Shown piece after piece: positions 25,175 to 32,928 of a stretch of DNA of 48,052 bases. A program made the position numbers and the translations under genes. The notes under the pieces were generated by a model, which searched no databases, was not told where the DNA came from, and saw only the letters and a list, made by a program, of their open reading frames with translations. Numbering within the stretch: position 1 is the stretch's first letter; every line of letters starts with the position of its first letter. The stretch is from assembly GCF_000735605.1 (NCBI RefSeq), contig NZ_JPKG01000043.1, forward strand, positions 1 through 48,052, in the 5' to 3' direction. The stretch is from Allobosea sp. LC85. Its GTDB lineage: Bacteria > Pseudomonadota > Alphaproteobacteria > Rhizobiales > Beijerinckiaceae.

Positions 25175-26614
25175 GTGCAACGCGCCAAGCTCCTGCCCCT
25201 GATCGTCGCCTGCGCGTTGTTCATGGAGAACACCGATTCCACGGTGATTGCGACTTCGCTGCCGGTGATCGCGCAATCGCTGGGCGAGGACCCGATCGCG
25301 CTCAAGCTGGCGCTGACCTCCTATCTCGTCAGCCTCGCGGTTTTCATCCCGATCTCGGGCTGGATGGCCGATCGCTACGGGGCCCGCACGATCTTCCGGA
25401 CCGCGCTCGGTGTCTTCATGCTGGGCTCGATCCTGTGTGCGATCTCGAATTCGCTCGGTGCTTTCGTCGGCGCACGCTTCGTTCAGGGCCTGGGCGGGGC
25501 CATGATGGTGCCCGTCGGTCGGCTGGTCATCCTGCGCAGCGTCGAGAAATCGCAGCTCGTCAGCGCGCTCGCCTATCTCACGGTACCGGCCCTGGTCGGG
25601 CCGGTGGTCGGGCCGCCGCTCGGCGGCTTCATCACCACCTATTTCGACTGGCGCTGGATCTTCTTCATCAACATCCCGATCGGGCTGATCGGCATCGTCC
25701 TGGCGAGCCGTTTCTTCGAGGATGTGCGCGAGGAGGATGTGGCCCCCCTCGATGTCCGTGGCTTCCTGCTGTCGTCCTTCGGCTTCGCGGCGCTGATGCT
25801 CGGGCTTGCGACCGGCGGGCGCCATCTCGTGCCGTTCGAGGCTTCGATCGGCTTGGTCGTGGCGGGTATAGCCTCGCTGATGGCCTATCTCTGGCACGCA
25901 CGGCGCACGGCCCATCCGGTCCTGAACCTCTCGCTCTTCAAGATCCCGACATACCGGATCGGCGTGCTCGGCGGCTCGATCTTCCGGGTCGGCATCGGGG
26001 CGATCCCCTTTCTGCTGCCGCTGATGCTTCAGCTCGGCTTTGGCTATGACGCGCTGCATTCGGGCCTGATCACCTTCGCTTCGGCCGCCGGTGCCATGAT
26101 CATGAAGACGCTGGCCAAGACGATCCTGGCGCGGTTCGGCTTCCGCCACGTCCTGATCTTCAATGCGCTGATCGGATCGGCCTTCCTGGCAGCATCCGGG
26201 CTGTTCACGCCGACGACGCCGCAGTGGCTGATGCTCTGCGTACTGCTGATCGGCGGCTGCTTCCGCTCGCTGCAGTTCACCGGCATCAATGCGTTGAGCT
26301 ATGCCGATGTCTCGAACCGGGACATGTCGAGCGCGACCAGCCTCTCCAGCGTGGCGCAGCAATTGTCACTGAGCCTCGGGATCACGATCGGCGCCTTCGC
26401 CCTGGAGGCGGCGAACATGCTGAACGGCGGCAAGGCCCTGGGCGCGCATGATTTCTGGCCGGCCTTCGTGCTGGTCGGGCTGATTTCGGCCTCGTCGGCG
26501 CTCTGGATGACGCGGCTTGCCCCCGATGCCGGCGCCGAGGTTTCCGGTCACGCGCCGCTCAGCGCGCGCAAGGCGACGGCCCAGGCGATCGAGGATCAGA
26601 AGCCGCTGGACTGA
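25175..26614 (+). CDS. MFS transporter, DHA2 (14-helix) drug-export type
   Basis: A 479-residue inner-membrane antiporter with about 14 helices. Motif D1-like LFMENTDSTVIATSLPVIAQSLG is in helix 1, motif A GWMADRYGARTIF after helix 2, and motif C-like PALVGPVVGPPLGGFITTY in helix 5, typical of the EmrB/QacA (DHA2) group that exports drugs with protons. The N-terminus is uncertain. The GTG at 25175 (AAGG upstream) starts directly before helix 1; the frame is open to an ATG at 25055, which would add 40 polar residues without a ribosome-binding site. The substrate is unknown. No regulator gene is adjacent. Confidence 0.85.
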   Translation: MQRAKLLPLIVACALFMENTDSTVIATSLPVIAQSLGEDPIALKLALTSYLVSLAVFIPISGWMADRYGARTIFRTALGVFMLGSILCAISNSLGAFVGARFVQGLGGAMMVPVGRLVILRSVEKSQLVSALAYLTVPALVGPVVGPPLGGFITTYFDWRWIFFINIPIGLIGIVLASRFFEDVREEDVAPLDVRGFLLSSFGFAALMLGLATGGRHLVPFEASIGLVVAGIASLMAYLWHARRTAHPVLNLSLFKIPTYRIGVLGGSIFRVGIGAIPFLLPLMLQLGFGYDALHSGLITFASAAGAMIMKTLAKTILARFGFRHVLIFNALIGSAFLAASGLFTPTTPQWLMLCVLLIGGCFRSLQFTGINALSYADVSNRDMSSATSLSSVAQQLSLSLGITIGAFALEAANMLNGGKALGAHDFWPAFVLVGLISASSALWMTRLAPDAGAEVSGHAPLSARKATAQAIEDQKPLD

Positions 26615-26687
26615 GCGTCCGGCTGGCAACTCCGGGCGAGCAGGGGGGCGTCATCTGGACTTGCCCCCTGGCGCATGCGGAGACAGA

Positions 26688-27404
26688 TCAGCCCTCGGCG
26701 TCCGCTGCCGGCTGTTCCTTGCGACGGTAGCCCGTGGCCAGCACGTAGAGCTCCGAGGAATCCGCCCGGCTCGCCGCCGGCTTGACGTTGCGCACGGTGG
26801 TGAAGTCGCGCTTGAGCATGGCGAGCAGCTCGGCGCTCTCGCCGCCCTGGAACAATTTTGCCAGGAAGAAGCCGCCGGGAGCCAGGATCGAGTTGGCGAA
26901 TTCCAGCGCCGCCTCGGCCAGCGCGATGATCTTGAGGTGGTCGGTCTTCTTGTGGCCGGTGGTGTTGGCCGCCATGTCGGACATCACGCCATCGGCCCGG
27001 CCGCCGAGCCGCTCGGTCAGCAGGGCAGGGGCCTCGTCGGCCATGAAATCCATCTCGATGAGATCGACGCCGGGGATCGGATCGACATGCAGCAGGTCGA
27101 TGCCGACGATCGCGCCCTTGCCGCGCTCGAGCCCGATGCGCTGCGCCGCGACCTGGCACCAGCCGCCCGGCGCGCAGCCGAGATCGATCAGCTTCTGGCC
27201 GGTCTTCAGGAACTTGTAGCGGTCGTCCATCTCCTCGAGCTTGAACGCCGCGCGCGACCGAAAGCCGCGCTCCTTCGCCCGCTTGACATAGGGGTCGTTG
27301 AGCTGGCGTTCGAGCCAGAGCTGCGAGGAATGCTTGAGCTTGCCGGCCTTCTTCACCTTGACCCGCATATCGCGGGCGCCGGTGCCGCCTTTGGTGGTGC
27401 TCAT
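26688..27404 (-). CDS. rlmE: 23S rRNA (uridine-2'-O-)-methyltransferase RlmE
   Basis: A 238-residue FtsJ/RlmE methyltransferase that modifies U2552 in the A-loop of 23S rRNA. The SAM site is LIDLGCAPGGWCQVA (about residues 72-86). The K-D-K-E catalytic tetrad is complete: K55, D143 (SDMAANTTG), K183 and E218. An N-terminal basic extension (KGGTGARDMRVKVKKAGK) is usual in alphaproteobacteria. It lies 64 bases after the Ppx/GppA gene and is probably cotranscribed with it. An imperfect 17-base duplication places a second, out-of-frame ATG 17 bases upstream, whose six-codon frame ends over the true start. Confidence 0.95.
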   Translation of the reverse strand: MSTTKGGTGARDMRVKVKKAGKLKHSSQLWLERQLNDPYVKRAKERGFRSRAAFKLEEMDDRYKFLKTGQKLIDLGCAPGGWCQVAAQRIGLERGKGAIVGIDLLHVDPIPGVDLIEMDFMADEAPALLTERLGGRADGVMSDMAANTTGHKKTDHLKIIALAEAALEFANSILAPGGFFLAKLFQGGESAELLAMLKRDFTTVRNVKPAASRADSSELYVLATGYRRKEQPAADAEG

Positions 27405-27421
27405 TGCCTGGTGGTGCTCAT
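27388..27421 (-). repeat. Duplicated start region of rlmE
   Basis: The minus strand has ATGAGCACCACCA twice, 17 bases apart. The upstream copy opens a six-codon frame (MSTTRQ) whose TGA overlaps the real ATG as ATGA. This could couple or modulate initiation. Confidence 0.6.
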
Positions 27422-27468
27422 CTCTTGGTGGTGGTCTTGGCTACGGGGATCATTCCCGTGGACTTACG

Positions 27469-28593
27469 TCATGCCTGCCTGCGGCGCCACCAGGCACGAT
27501 CCTCATGCATCATCCGGAGCAGGATGCCCTCGCGCAGGCCGCGATCGGCGATGCGCACCTTTCGGCTCGGGAAGGCGCGCCTGATCGCCTCGAAGATCGC
27601 ACAGCCGGCAAGCACGAGATCGGCCCGTTCGTGGCCGATGCAGGCATTGGCCGAGCGCGCGGCATAGTCCATGTCGACCAGTCGGTCGATGACGGCGAGG
27701 ATATCCGTCTCGTCCATCCACAGCCCGTCGACCAGGCGCCGGTCATAGCGCGGCAGGCCGAGATGGATGCCGGCGACGGTGGTGACGGTGCCCGACGTGC
27801 CGAGCAGATGGAAGCCGGCGGCATCCTTTGCCGCTGCGGCGCGGGTCGCGAATGGCTTCAAGGCAGCGCTGCAATCAGCGACCATGTGCTCGAATTTTTC
27901 GCGACCGACATCGACGCCGCCATAGCGCTCGGCGACCGAGACGACGCCCATCGGCAGCGAGGCCCATTCGCGGATGCGCCCGGCCGGGTCGCGCGCCTGC
28001 GAACGCCCACCCATCCAGACGATCTCGGTCGAGCCGCCGCCGATATCGAAGACGATGACGCCCTCCGCCGTCGGATGGGCCAGCGCCGCGCAACCCGTGA
28101 CGGCCAGCGAGGCCTCGGTCCGCTGGTCGACGATCTCGAGCTCGAGATCGGCCTCAGTCGCGACCCGGCGGACGAAGTCGAGCCCATTGGCCGCGGCCCG
28201 GCAGGCCTCGGTCGTGACCAGCCGGGCGCGGCTGACGCCGCGATGGGTCATCTTGCTCTTGCAGATCTTCAGGGCTTCGACCGCCCGATCCATCGCGGCA
28301 TCGGCAAGCCGCCCGCTCGCCGTCAGGCCTTCGCCCAGGCGCACGATGCGGGAAAAGGCATCGACAACGCGAAAGCCATGCTGCGCCGGACGGGCGATCA
28401 GCAGCCGGCAGTTATTGGTGCCGAGATCGAGCGCGGCATAGGTCGTGACCGGATGGCGCGAGGGCGCGTAGTAGGTTTGCGCGCCGGGTGCAGGGCCGAG
28501 GGGAGACGAGCCGATCGGGCGCAGATCGGCGCCACTCACCTCTGGGGATACCGCGAGCGCGATTTCCCGATCCTGGCGGTCCTCGACCGTCAC
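27469..28593 (-). CDS. Ppx/GppA-family phosphatase
   Basis: A 374-residue exopolyphosphatase/guanosine pentaphosphate phosphatase-type enzyme of the ASKHA fold. The phosphate-1 motif is YAALDLGTNNCRLLIA and the phosphate-2 motif VIVFDIGGGSTEIVW; TSGTVTT closes the nucleotide site. The GTG at 28593 is chosen (GAGGGG about 10 bases upstream). The frame is open for another 73 codons, but that would overlap the start of glpK on the other strand. Short Ppx/GppA forms without the C-terminal HD domain, as here, are typical of alphaproteobacteria. It is first in an operon with rlmE. Whether it acts on polyphosphate or pppGpp cannot be told from sequence. Confidence 0.88.
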   Translation of the reverse strand: MTVEDRQDREIALAVSPEVSGADLRPIGSSPLGPAPGAQTYYAPSRHPVTTYAALDLGTNNCRLLIARPAQHGFRVVDAFSRIVRLGEGLTASGRLADAAMDRAVEALKICKSKMTHRGVSRARLVTTEACRAAANGLDFVRRVATEADLELEIVDQRTEASLAVTGCAALAHPTAEGVIVFDIGGGSTEIVWMGGRSQARDPAGRIREWASLPMGVVSVAERYGGVDVGREKFEHMVADCSAALKPFATRAAAAKDAAGFHLLGTSGTVTTVAGIHLGLPRYDRRLVDGLWMDETDILAVIDRLVDMDYAARSANACIGHERADLVLAGCAIFEAIRRAFPSRKVRIADRGLREGILLRMMHEDRAWWRRRQA

Positions 28594-28799
28594 CGTGTTT
28601 TGACCCCTCGTCGGCCGCCGTTTGCACGCTCCGGCCGCTTGCTTCGTGTGAAGCGTAACAAGAGCCTGAGGAAGATGCCAAGCGGAACCTGTGCGCTGTT
28701 CATTTGTCGGTGGAGTGCTTGCCTGCGGCGACACGCTTCGGCCAAGCTCGGGGAAAGCCCGGATCAGACGGGCTGCCACTGGGAAGGACCGTCGCTGCC

Positions 28800-30302
28800 A
28801 TGGCCGGAGCACGCTATATCCTCGCGATCGATCAGGGGACGACCTCGTCGCGCGCGATCCTTTTTGATGCTGCGCTCCGGGCGGTCGCGGTGGCGCAGCG
28901 TGAGTTTCCCCAGCATTTTCCGGCCTCGGGTTGGGTCGAGCACGAGCCCGAGGATCTTTGGGAGAGCGTGCTGACGACTTGCCGCGAGGCCGTCAGCAAA
29001 GGCGGGCTCGCAGCCTCGGATATCGCCGCGATCGGCATCACCAACCAGCGCGAGACGACGCTGATCTGGGACCGCCGGACCGGACAGGCGATCCACCGCG
29101 CCATCGTCTGGCAGGACCGGCGGACAGCGGCGCGCTGCGCCGAGCTCAGCGAGGGCGGCCATGATTCGCTGGTTTCCAGCCGGACAGGCCTGCGAATCGA
29201 TCCCTATTTCTCGGCGACCAAGATCGCCTGGCTGCTTGACAACGTACCCGGAGCGCGCCGGCGGGCCGAAGCCGGCGAACTCGCCTTCGGCACGGTCGAT
29301 TGCTTCCTGCTGTGGCGGCTCACGGGGGGAGCCGTCCACGCAACCGACGCGACCAATGCGGCCCGCACCATGCTGTTCGATATCGGGCGCGGCGTCTGGG
29401 ACGAGGACCTGCTCGCGCTGTTTAACATTCCCCGCTCATTGCTGCCGGAGGTTCGCGATTGCGCTTGCCTGTTCGGCGACACGCTGCCCGAGCATTTTGG
29501 CGCGGCGATCCCGGTGCGCGGCATGGCCGGCGACCAGCAGGCGGCGACGATCGGCCAGGCCTGTTTTACGCCCGGCATGGTGAAGTCGACCTATGGCACC
29601 GGCTGCTTTGCCCTGCTGAACACCGGTTCGACGCCGGTGGCATCCAGGAACCGGCTGCTCAGCACCATCGCCTATCAGCTCGGCGGCGAGCGTACCTATG
29701 CGCTGGAAGGCTCGATTTTCGTCGCGGGCGCAGCGGTGCAATGGCTCCGCGACGGGCTCGGGATCATCGAAAGCGCAAGCGAGACCGGGCCGCTCGCCGA
29801 AGCCGCCGATCCGGCCCAGGCGGTCTATCTGGTGCCGGCCTTCGTCGGGCTGGGCGCGCCGCATTGGGACGCCGAGGCGCGCGGCGCCATTTTCGGGCTG
29901 ACCCGCAACAGCGGCCCGCGCGAACTGGCGCGGGCGACGCTGGAAAGCGTCTGTTACCAGACGCTCGATCTGCTCGACGCGATGCGCGCCGACTGGCCGG
30001 AGGCCGGGCAGGGCGCTGCGGTGCTGCGCGTCGATGGCGGCATGGTCGCGTCCGACTGGACGATGCAGCGGCTGGCCGACATCCTCGCCTTGCCTGTGGA
30101 CCGGCCGGAGGTGCTGGAAACGACGGCCTTGGGAGCCGCCTATCTCGCCGGGCTCGATGCGGGGCTGCTGCCGGAGCCGGATCGTTTCGCCGATCTCTGG
30201 CGGCTGGAACGGCGCTTCACCCCCGGAATGGCGAAAAGCCAGCGCGAAAAGCTGGTCGCGGGCTGGCGCGACAGCGTGCAGAGAACCCTGAGCGCAGGCT
30301 GA
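28800..30302 (+). CDS. glpK: Glycerol kinase
   Basis: A 500-residue FGGY-family kinase that phosphorylates glycerol with ATP in the cytoplasm. The N-terminal phosphate loop is AIDQGTTSSRAILFD. The central regions are GITNQRETTLIWDRRTG and GMAGDQQAATIGQACF, and the C-terminal signature region contains LRVDGGMVASDWTMQ. The length is exactly that of GlpK. The ATG at 28800 has GGGAAGGA upstream. No glpF or glpD adjoins it. The gene is followed by about 100 bases and a tRNA-Gln gene. Confidence 0.94.
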   Translation: MAGARYILAIDQGTTSSRAILFDAALRAVAVAQREFPQHFPASGWVEHEPEDLWESVLTTCREAVSKGGLAASDIAAIGITNQRETTLIWDRRTGQAIHRAIVWQDRRTAARCAELSEGGHDSLVSSRTGLRIDPYFSATKIAWLLDNVPGARRRAEAGELAFGTVDCFLLWRLTGGAVHATDATNAARTMLFDIGRGVWDEDLLALFNIPRSLLPEVRDCACLFGDTLPEHFGAAIPVRGMAGDQQAATIGQACFTPGMVKSTYGTGCFALLNTGSTPVASRNRLLSTIAYQLGGERTYALEGSIFVAGAAVQWLRDGLGIIESASETGPLAEAADPAQAVYLVPAFVGLGAPHWDAEARGAIFGLTRNSGPRELARATLESVCYQTLDLLDAMRADWPEAGQGAAVLRVDGGMVASDWTMQRLADILALPVDRPEVLETTALGAAYLAGLDAGLLPEPDRFADLWRLERRFTPGMAKSQREKLVAGWRDSVQRTLSAG

Positions 30303-30347
30303 CAGGCGGCCCTGTCGCCTTCATGCACAAGATTGCTCACAATGGGC

Positions 30348-30376
30348 TTGCCATGCGGGCGGAGGTTGTTTAGACC
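30348..30376 (+). promoter_or_regulatory. Candidate promoter of tRNA-Gln
   Basis: TTGCCA (30348-30353), 17-base spacer, TAGACC (30371-30376), about 30 bases before the tRNA. The -10 element is a poor match. Confidence 0.35.
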
Positions 30377-30406
30377 GCGCCTCACCAACGAGGGCGTTAG
30401 CGCCGT

Positions 30407-30480
30407 TGGGGGATCGTCTAACGGTAGGACCCCAGACTCTGACTCTGGTTGTCTAGGTTCGAATCCTAGTCCCCCAGCCA
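30407..30480 (+). tRNA. tRNA-Gln (anticodon CTG)
   Basis: A 74-base cloverleaf: acceptor TGGGGGA (30407-30413) pairs with TCCCCCA (30470-30476), then discriminator G and encoded CCA. The anticodon arm is CCAGA-CTCTGAC-TCTGG with CTG at the anticodon. The T arm is CTAGG-TTCGAAT-CCTAG. Its 3' end marks the left border of the accessory region, a usual integration target. Confidence 0.96.
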
Positions 30481-30584
30481 CTTGCCTAAGTGGTTGATTT
30501 AAAAGCGAAAATCAAAAGCGCAGTAACAGTCACCCGTAACAGTTTGGCGTGACATAGGTCGCGACTTGTTCATCGGCGAATTGA

Positions 30585-31082
30585 TTGTCAGACTGCCGCG
30601 AGATTCGCTATTGGCTCGCAGAGGCGGATTTGGCGACCACACGGCAGCTGCTAGGCAGTTTCGGAGAAGAGCGAGTCGTTCGAGAATGCTCCTGCCCCCG
30701 GTGTAAGCGTCCACCGAAGACGCTTGTCCGGCTTCCCAACAATTTTAAGTGCGCGGACGTAATCTGCGATTTCTGCGGCTACTTAGGTCAGGTGAAGGCC
30801 GCTTCGTCAGTCAATATCGAGCGCCCTCCAAAAACCGTCATGGGCGCAGCGTGGGGCCCGCAGAGCGAACGGATGCAAGCCGGCATTTATTTTCCTCTAT
30901 TCCTAGTGCTAGCGACCAAGGATCTGGCTAGCTACGCGATTTACTATCTTGCAGCAGACTTGCAGCAGCCCGGCATGTTCCTGCCGCGCAAGCCATTATC
31001 AGAGACCGCGCGGCGCGCCGGCTGGACCGGGTTCCACTATGACCTGCGGCATGTTGGCTCTAGCTTGGTGAGGTTAGTGTAA
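30585..31082 (+). CDS. DpnI-like methyl-directed restriction nuclease (catalytic domain only)
   Basis: A 165-residue protein resembling the N-terminal domain of DpnI, which cuts GATC only when adenine is methylated. A zinc-knuckle-like set C37-x2-C40 and C61-x2-C64 brackets the catalytic motif D58...Q69-V-K71, spaced as D...E-L-K in DpnI but with Q for E. The C-terminal RKPLSETARRAGWTGFHYDL is almost the DpnI stretch RKPLxxTARRAGWxGxxxDL. DpnI also has a C-terminal winged-helix domain that reads methylated DNA; it is missing here. The start is TTG directly after an in-frame stop, and its distance to the first CxxC matches DpnI. It is the first gene after tRNA-Gln, with no methyltransferase partner required. 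Homology was judged by eye from memory of DpnI. Confidence 0.72.
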   Translation: MSDCREIRYWLAEADLATTRQLLGSFGEERVVRECSCPRCKRPPKTLVRLPNNFKCADVICDFCGYLGQVKAASSVNIERPPKTVMGAAWGPQSERMQAGIYFPLFLVLATKDLASYAIYYLAADLQQPGMFLPRKPLSETARRAGWTGFHYDLRHVGSSLVRLV

Positions 31083-31184
31083 GAGAGGTTTTGTGCGTAT
31101 CTAAAGTTTAGGAACCGTGATCCTTGACGATTAGATTGCACAGAGGTCAATTGCTGCCGCAGAGAAATATGGCTTGGGGGAGCT

Positions 31185-32618
31185 ATGGCGCGGTTCAGCA
31201 CGGTTTTCGGTCTATCAAACCAGCAAGCGTCGCTGGATTTTGTCGATATCGACCTAACAACCGACACTCCCCTCTATCTCGATCCTTATGCAATTGAGAT
31301 TCGCGACGATGAGTGGTCGTCAAAATGTGGAGATCATATCCGATCGTTCTTCAATGAAGTCATGTCAGCGCTGCGGGCGCACAATCACCCACGAGCAATG
31401 CATTTGCTCGGAAATCTTCATGAGCCGAACGAAACATTCCTTGGGCAGTCCAGCGGGCGTCCGCAGGGTCGGGGTGTGGGAGACCACAAAGCGCGGCAGT
31501 TTGCAGACGCCTTAGTAAATAGCCGTGCTTTTGTAACAGGAATTCTATCCGACATTTCAGAAGCTGAGCTATTTATATTCGGCGTGGGGCCCGACACAAT
31601 TTCAGATCTTACCACTAACGTTCTTCGCGGCCTTCTAGCCGAATACACAGCTAACCAATGTAACCTGCATTCCATTGAAACTCACCGCGTGAACAGCATC
31701 GGACCTGCTTGGAATATTCAAGCATCCCGATGGGAAGCTCGCCAGTTCATGCTTCCGCTATATCGGAACAGGCCAATACTTTTGGTTCCTAAATTCAGCG
31801 TCAGATTTGGAATGTCGATCGATAGTCAAGAATTCTATAATCACCATATGATTGAGTATCTGCGCGCCGAGAATTTGCGATCAGGAAGCGGGCTTGTTCA
31901 TACATTCAAAGATGGAAGCAGGACTGTATACAAGAGTGCAGTGAAGGCGATTCACCCCTTTATTAAGGATGATCTCGCCACATTTGTTCGAGAGCACCCT
32001 GAAGTCCTAGAAAGTTACAAAGCATTAAAGGGAGCTCAAGGCTCCTTGGCCGTTACCGATATCGAGAAATTTTTTGACGAACGTGCCTTTGCTCAGGTTT
32101 TGCGCGATCGATTATCCGCTATTCAACCCGGAAATGCATCAGCGTCCGAGTATCATTCTGTGATACTCGGAATAACGACATTTCTATTTCATCCCGGACT
32201 GATATATCCAGTTAAGGAACAAGAGATCCATCAGGGTCGCAAGCGCATCGACATAAAGTTCACCAATTCAGGAGAGAGCAGCTTCTTTGATTCGATGATC
32301 AAATCGAACCAAGCTCGCGCGATTAGTGTTGCTGTCGAGTGCAAAAATTATACCAAAGAAGTCGCCAATCCCGAGTTGGATCAACTGAGTGGAAGGTTCG
32401 GCCACCAACGAGGGTTTTTGGGTTTCTTGTTGTGCCGTTCAATCGATGACAGGGCTCGAATGATCCAAAGGTGCCGCGACACCGCGAACGATGGTCGCGG
32501 CTACATTATCGTCTTGGAAGACCGCGATATCGTTGAGATGCTTGGCCTTGTGGAACAGAACCGGAGATCGGCGATCAATCGGCTTCTTCAGGCTCGCTTT
32601 GACGAACTGATTCACTAG
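31185..32618 (+). CDS. Uncharacterised protein with C-terminal PD-(D/E)XK nuclease domain
   Basis: A 477-residue protein I cannot assign to a named family. The C-terminal third looks like a restriction-type nuclease: E323 in ASEYHSVI, D356 in GRKRIDIKF, and E385-C-K387 in VAVECKNY, followed by Q400 in ELDQLSGRF, the order E...D...ExK...Q of the PD-(D/E)XK fold. The N-terminal 300 residues show no motif I recognise; a short TTDTPLYLDPYAIE segment starts it and a helix-rich part follows. The base composition is visibly AT-richer than in all flanking genes, indicating recent transfer. A GGGGGAG precedes the ATG. It starts 102 bases after the DpnI-like gene on the same strand, suggesting one transcriptional unit. 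It is probably a restriction or anti-phage effector (inference). Confidence 0.65.
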   Translation: MARFSTVFGLSNQQASLDFVDIDLTTDTPLYLDPYAIEIRDDEWSSKCGDHIRSFFNEVMSALRAHNHPRAMHLLGNLHEPNETFLGQSSGRPQGRGVGDHKARQFADALVNSRAFVTGILSDISEAELFIFGVGPDTISDLTTNVLRGLLAEYTANQCNLHSIETHRVNSIGPAWNIQASRWEARQFMLPLYRNRPILLVPKFSVRFGMSIDSQEFYNHHMIEYLRAENLRSGSGLVHTFKDGSRTVYKSAVKAIHPFIKDDLATFVREHPEVLESYKALKGAQGSLAVTDIEKFFDERAFAQVLRDRLSAIQPGNASASEYHSVILGITTFLFHPGLIYPVKEQEIHQGRKRIDIKFTNSGESSFFDSMIKSNQARAISVAVECKNYTKEVANPELDQLSGRFGHQRGFLGFLLCRSIDDRARMIQRCRDTANDGRGYIIVLEDRDIVEMLGLVEQNRRSAINRLLQARFDELIH

Positions 32619-32928
32619 CACAATGCCGCCACACAAAAAGGCCCGCCGATCTGCGCCAGCGGGCCTCATGTCGTAAATCGCCCTGGGCGTCAGGCGAGGC
32701 GCTGGGTTGCCGCCCGGATGCTGATGCGGGGCTTGAAACGCGGATCGCGGAAGGCGTTCCACGCCCGCTCGCGCATCGCATGGATCGGTGAACGAGATGC
32801 GAACGAGATCGGGACGCCCAAGACCACGCCCACAACGCCGCTAGGGGGAGTGCGATGTCCAGCATCACTTGCCTGCCTCGGAACCCATCGCTACCGTCCA
32901 CGCCGAATAGGGGCGCTGCACCACGATC
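32619..32928. other. Gap with a minus-strand terminator and a possible gene remnant
   Basis: No plus-strand gene. On the minus strand a GTG at 32833 opens 47 codons ending at 32690 with the gene-like tail RERAWNAFRDPRFKPRISIR, followed by an intrinsic terminator. This may be the end of a degraded small gene of the element. GC content returns to the genome level here. Confidence 0.3.
32635..32666 (-). terminator. Intrinsic terminator reading leftward
   Basis: On the minus strand AGGCCCGC (32666-32659) pairs with GCGGGCCT (32646-32639) and is followed by TTTTT (32639-32635). It lies 17 bases past the stop of the plus-strand nuclease gene, so it may also serve that gene, but the T-run favours the minus strand. 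Confidence 0.65.

Noticed and set aside
30494..30515. TTGATTT/AAATCAA inverted repeat after tRNA-Gln as a terminator
   Set aside because: Only a 7-bp AT-rich stem without a following T-run; too weak to call.
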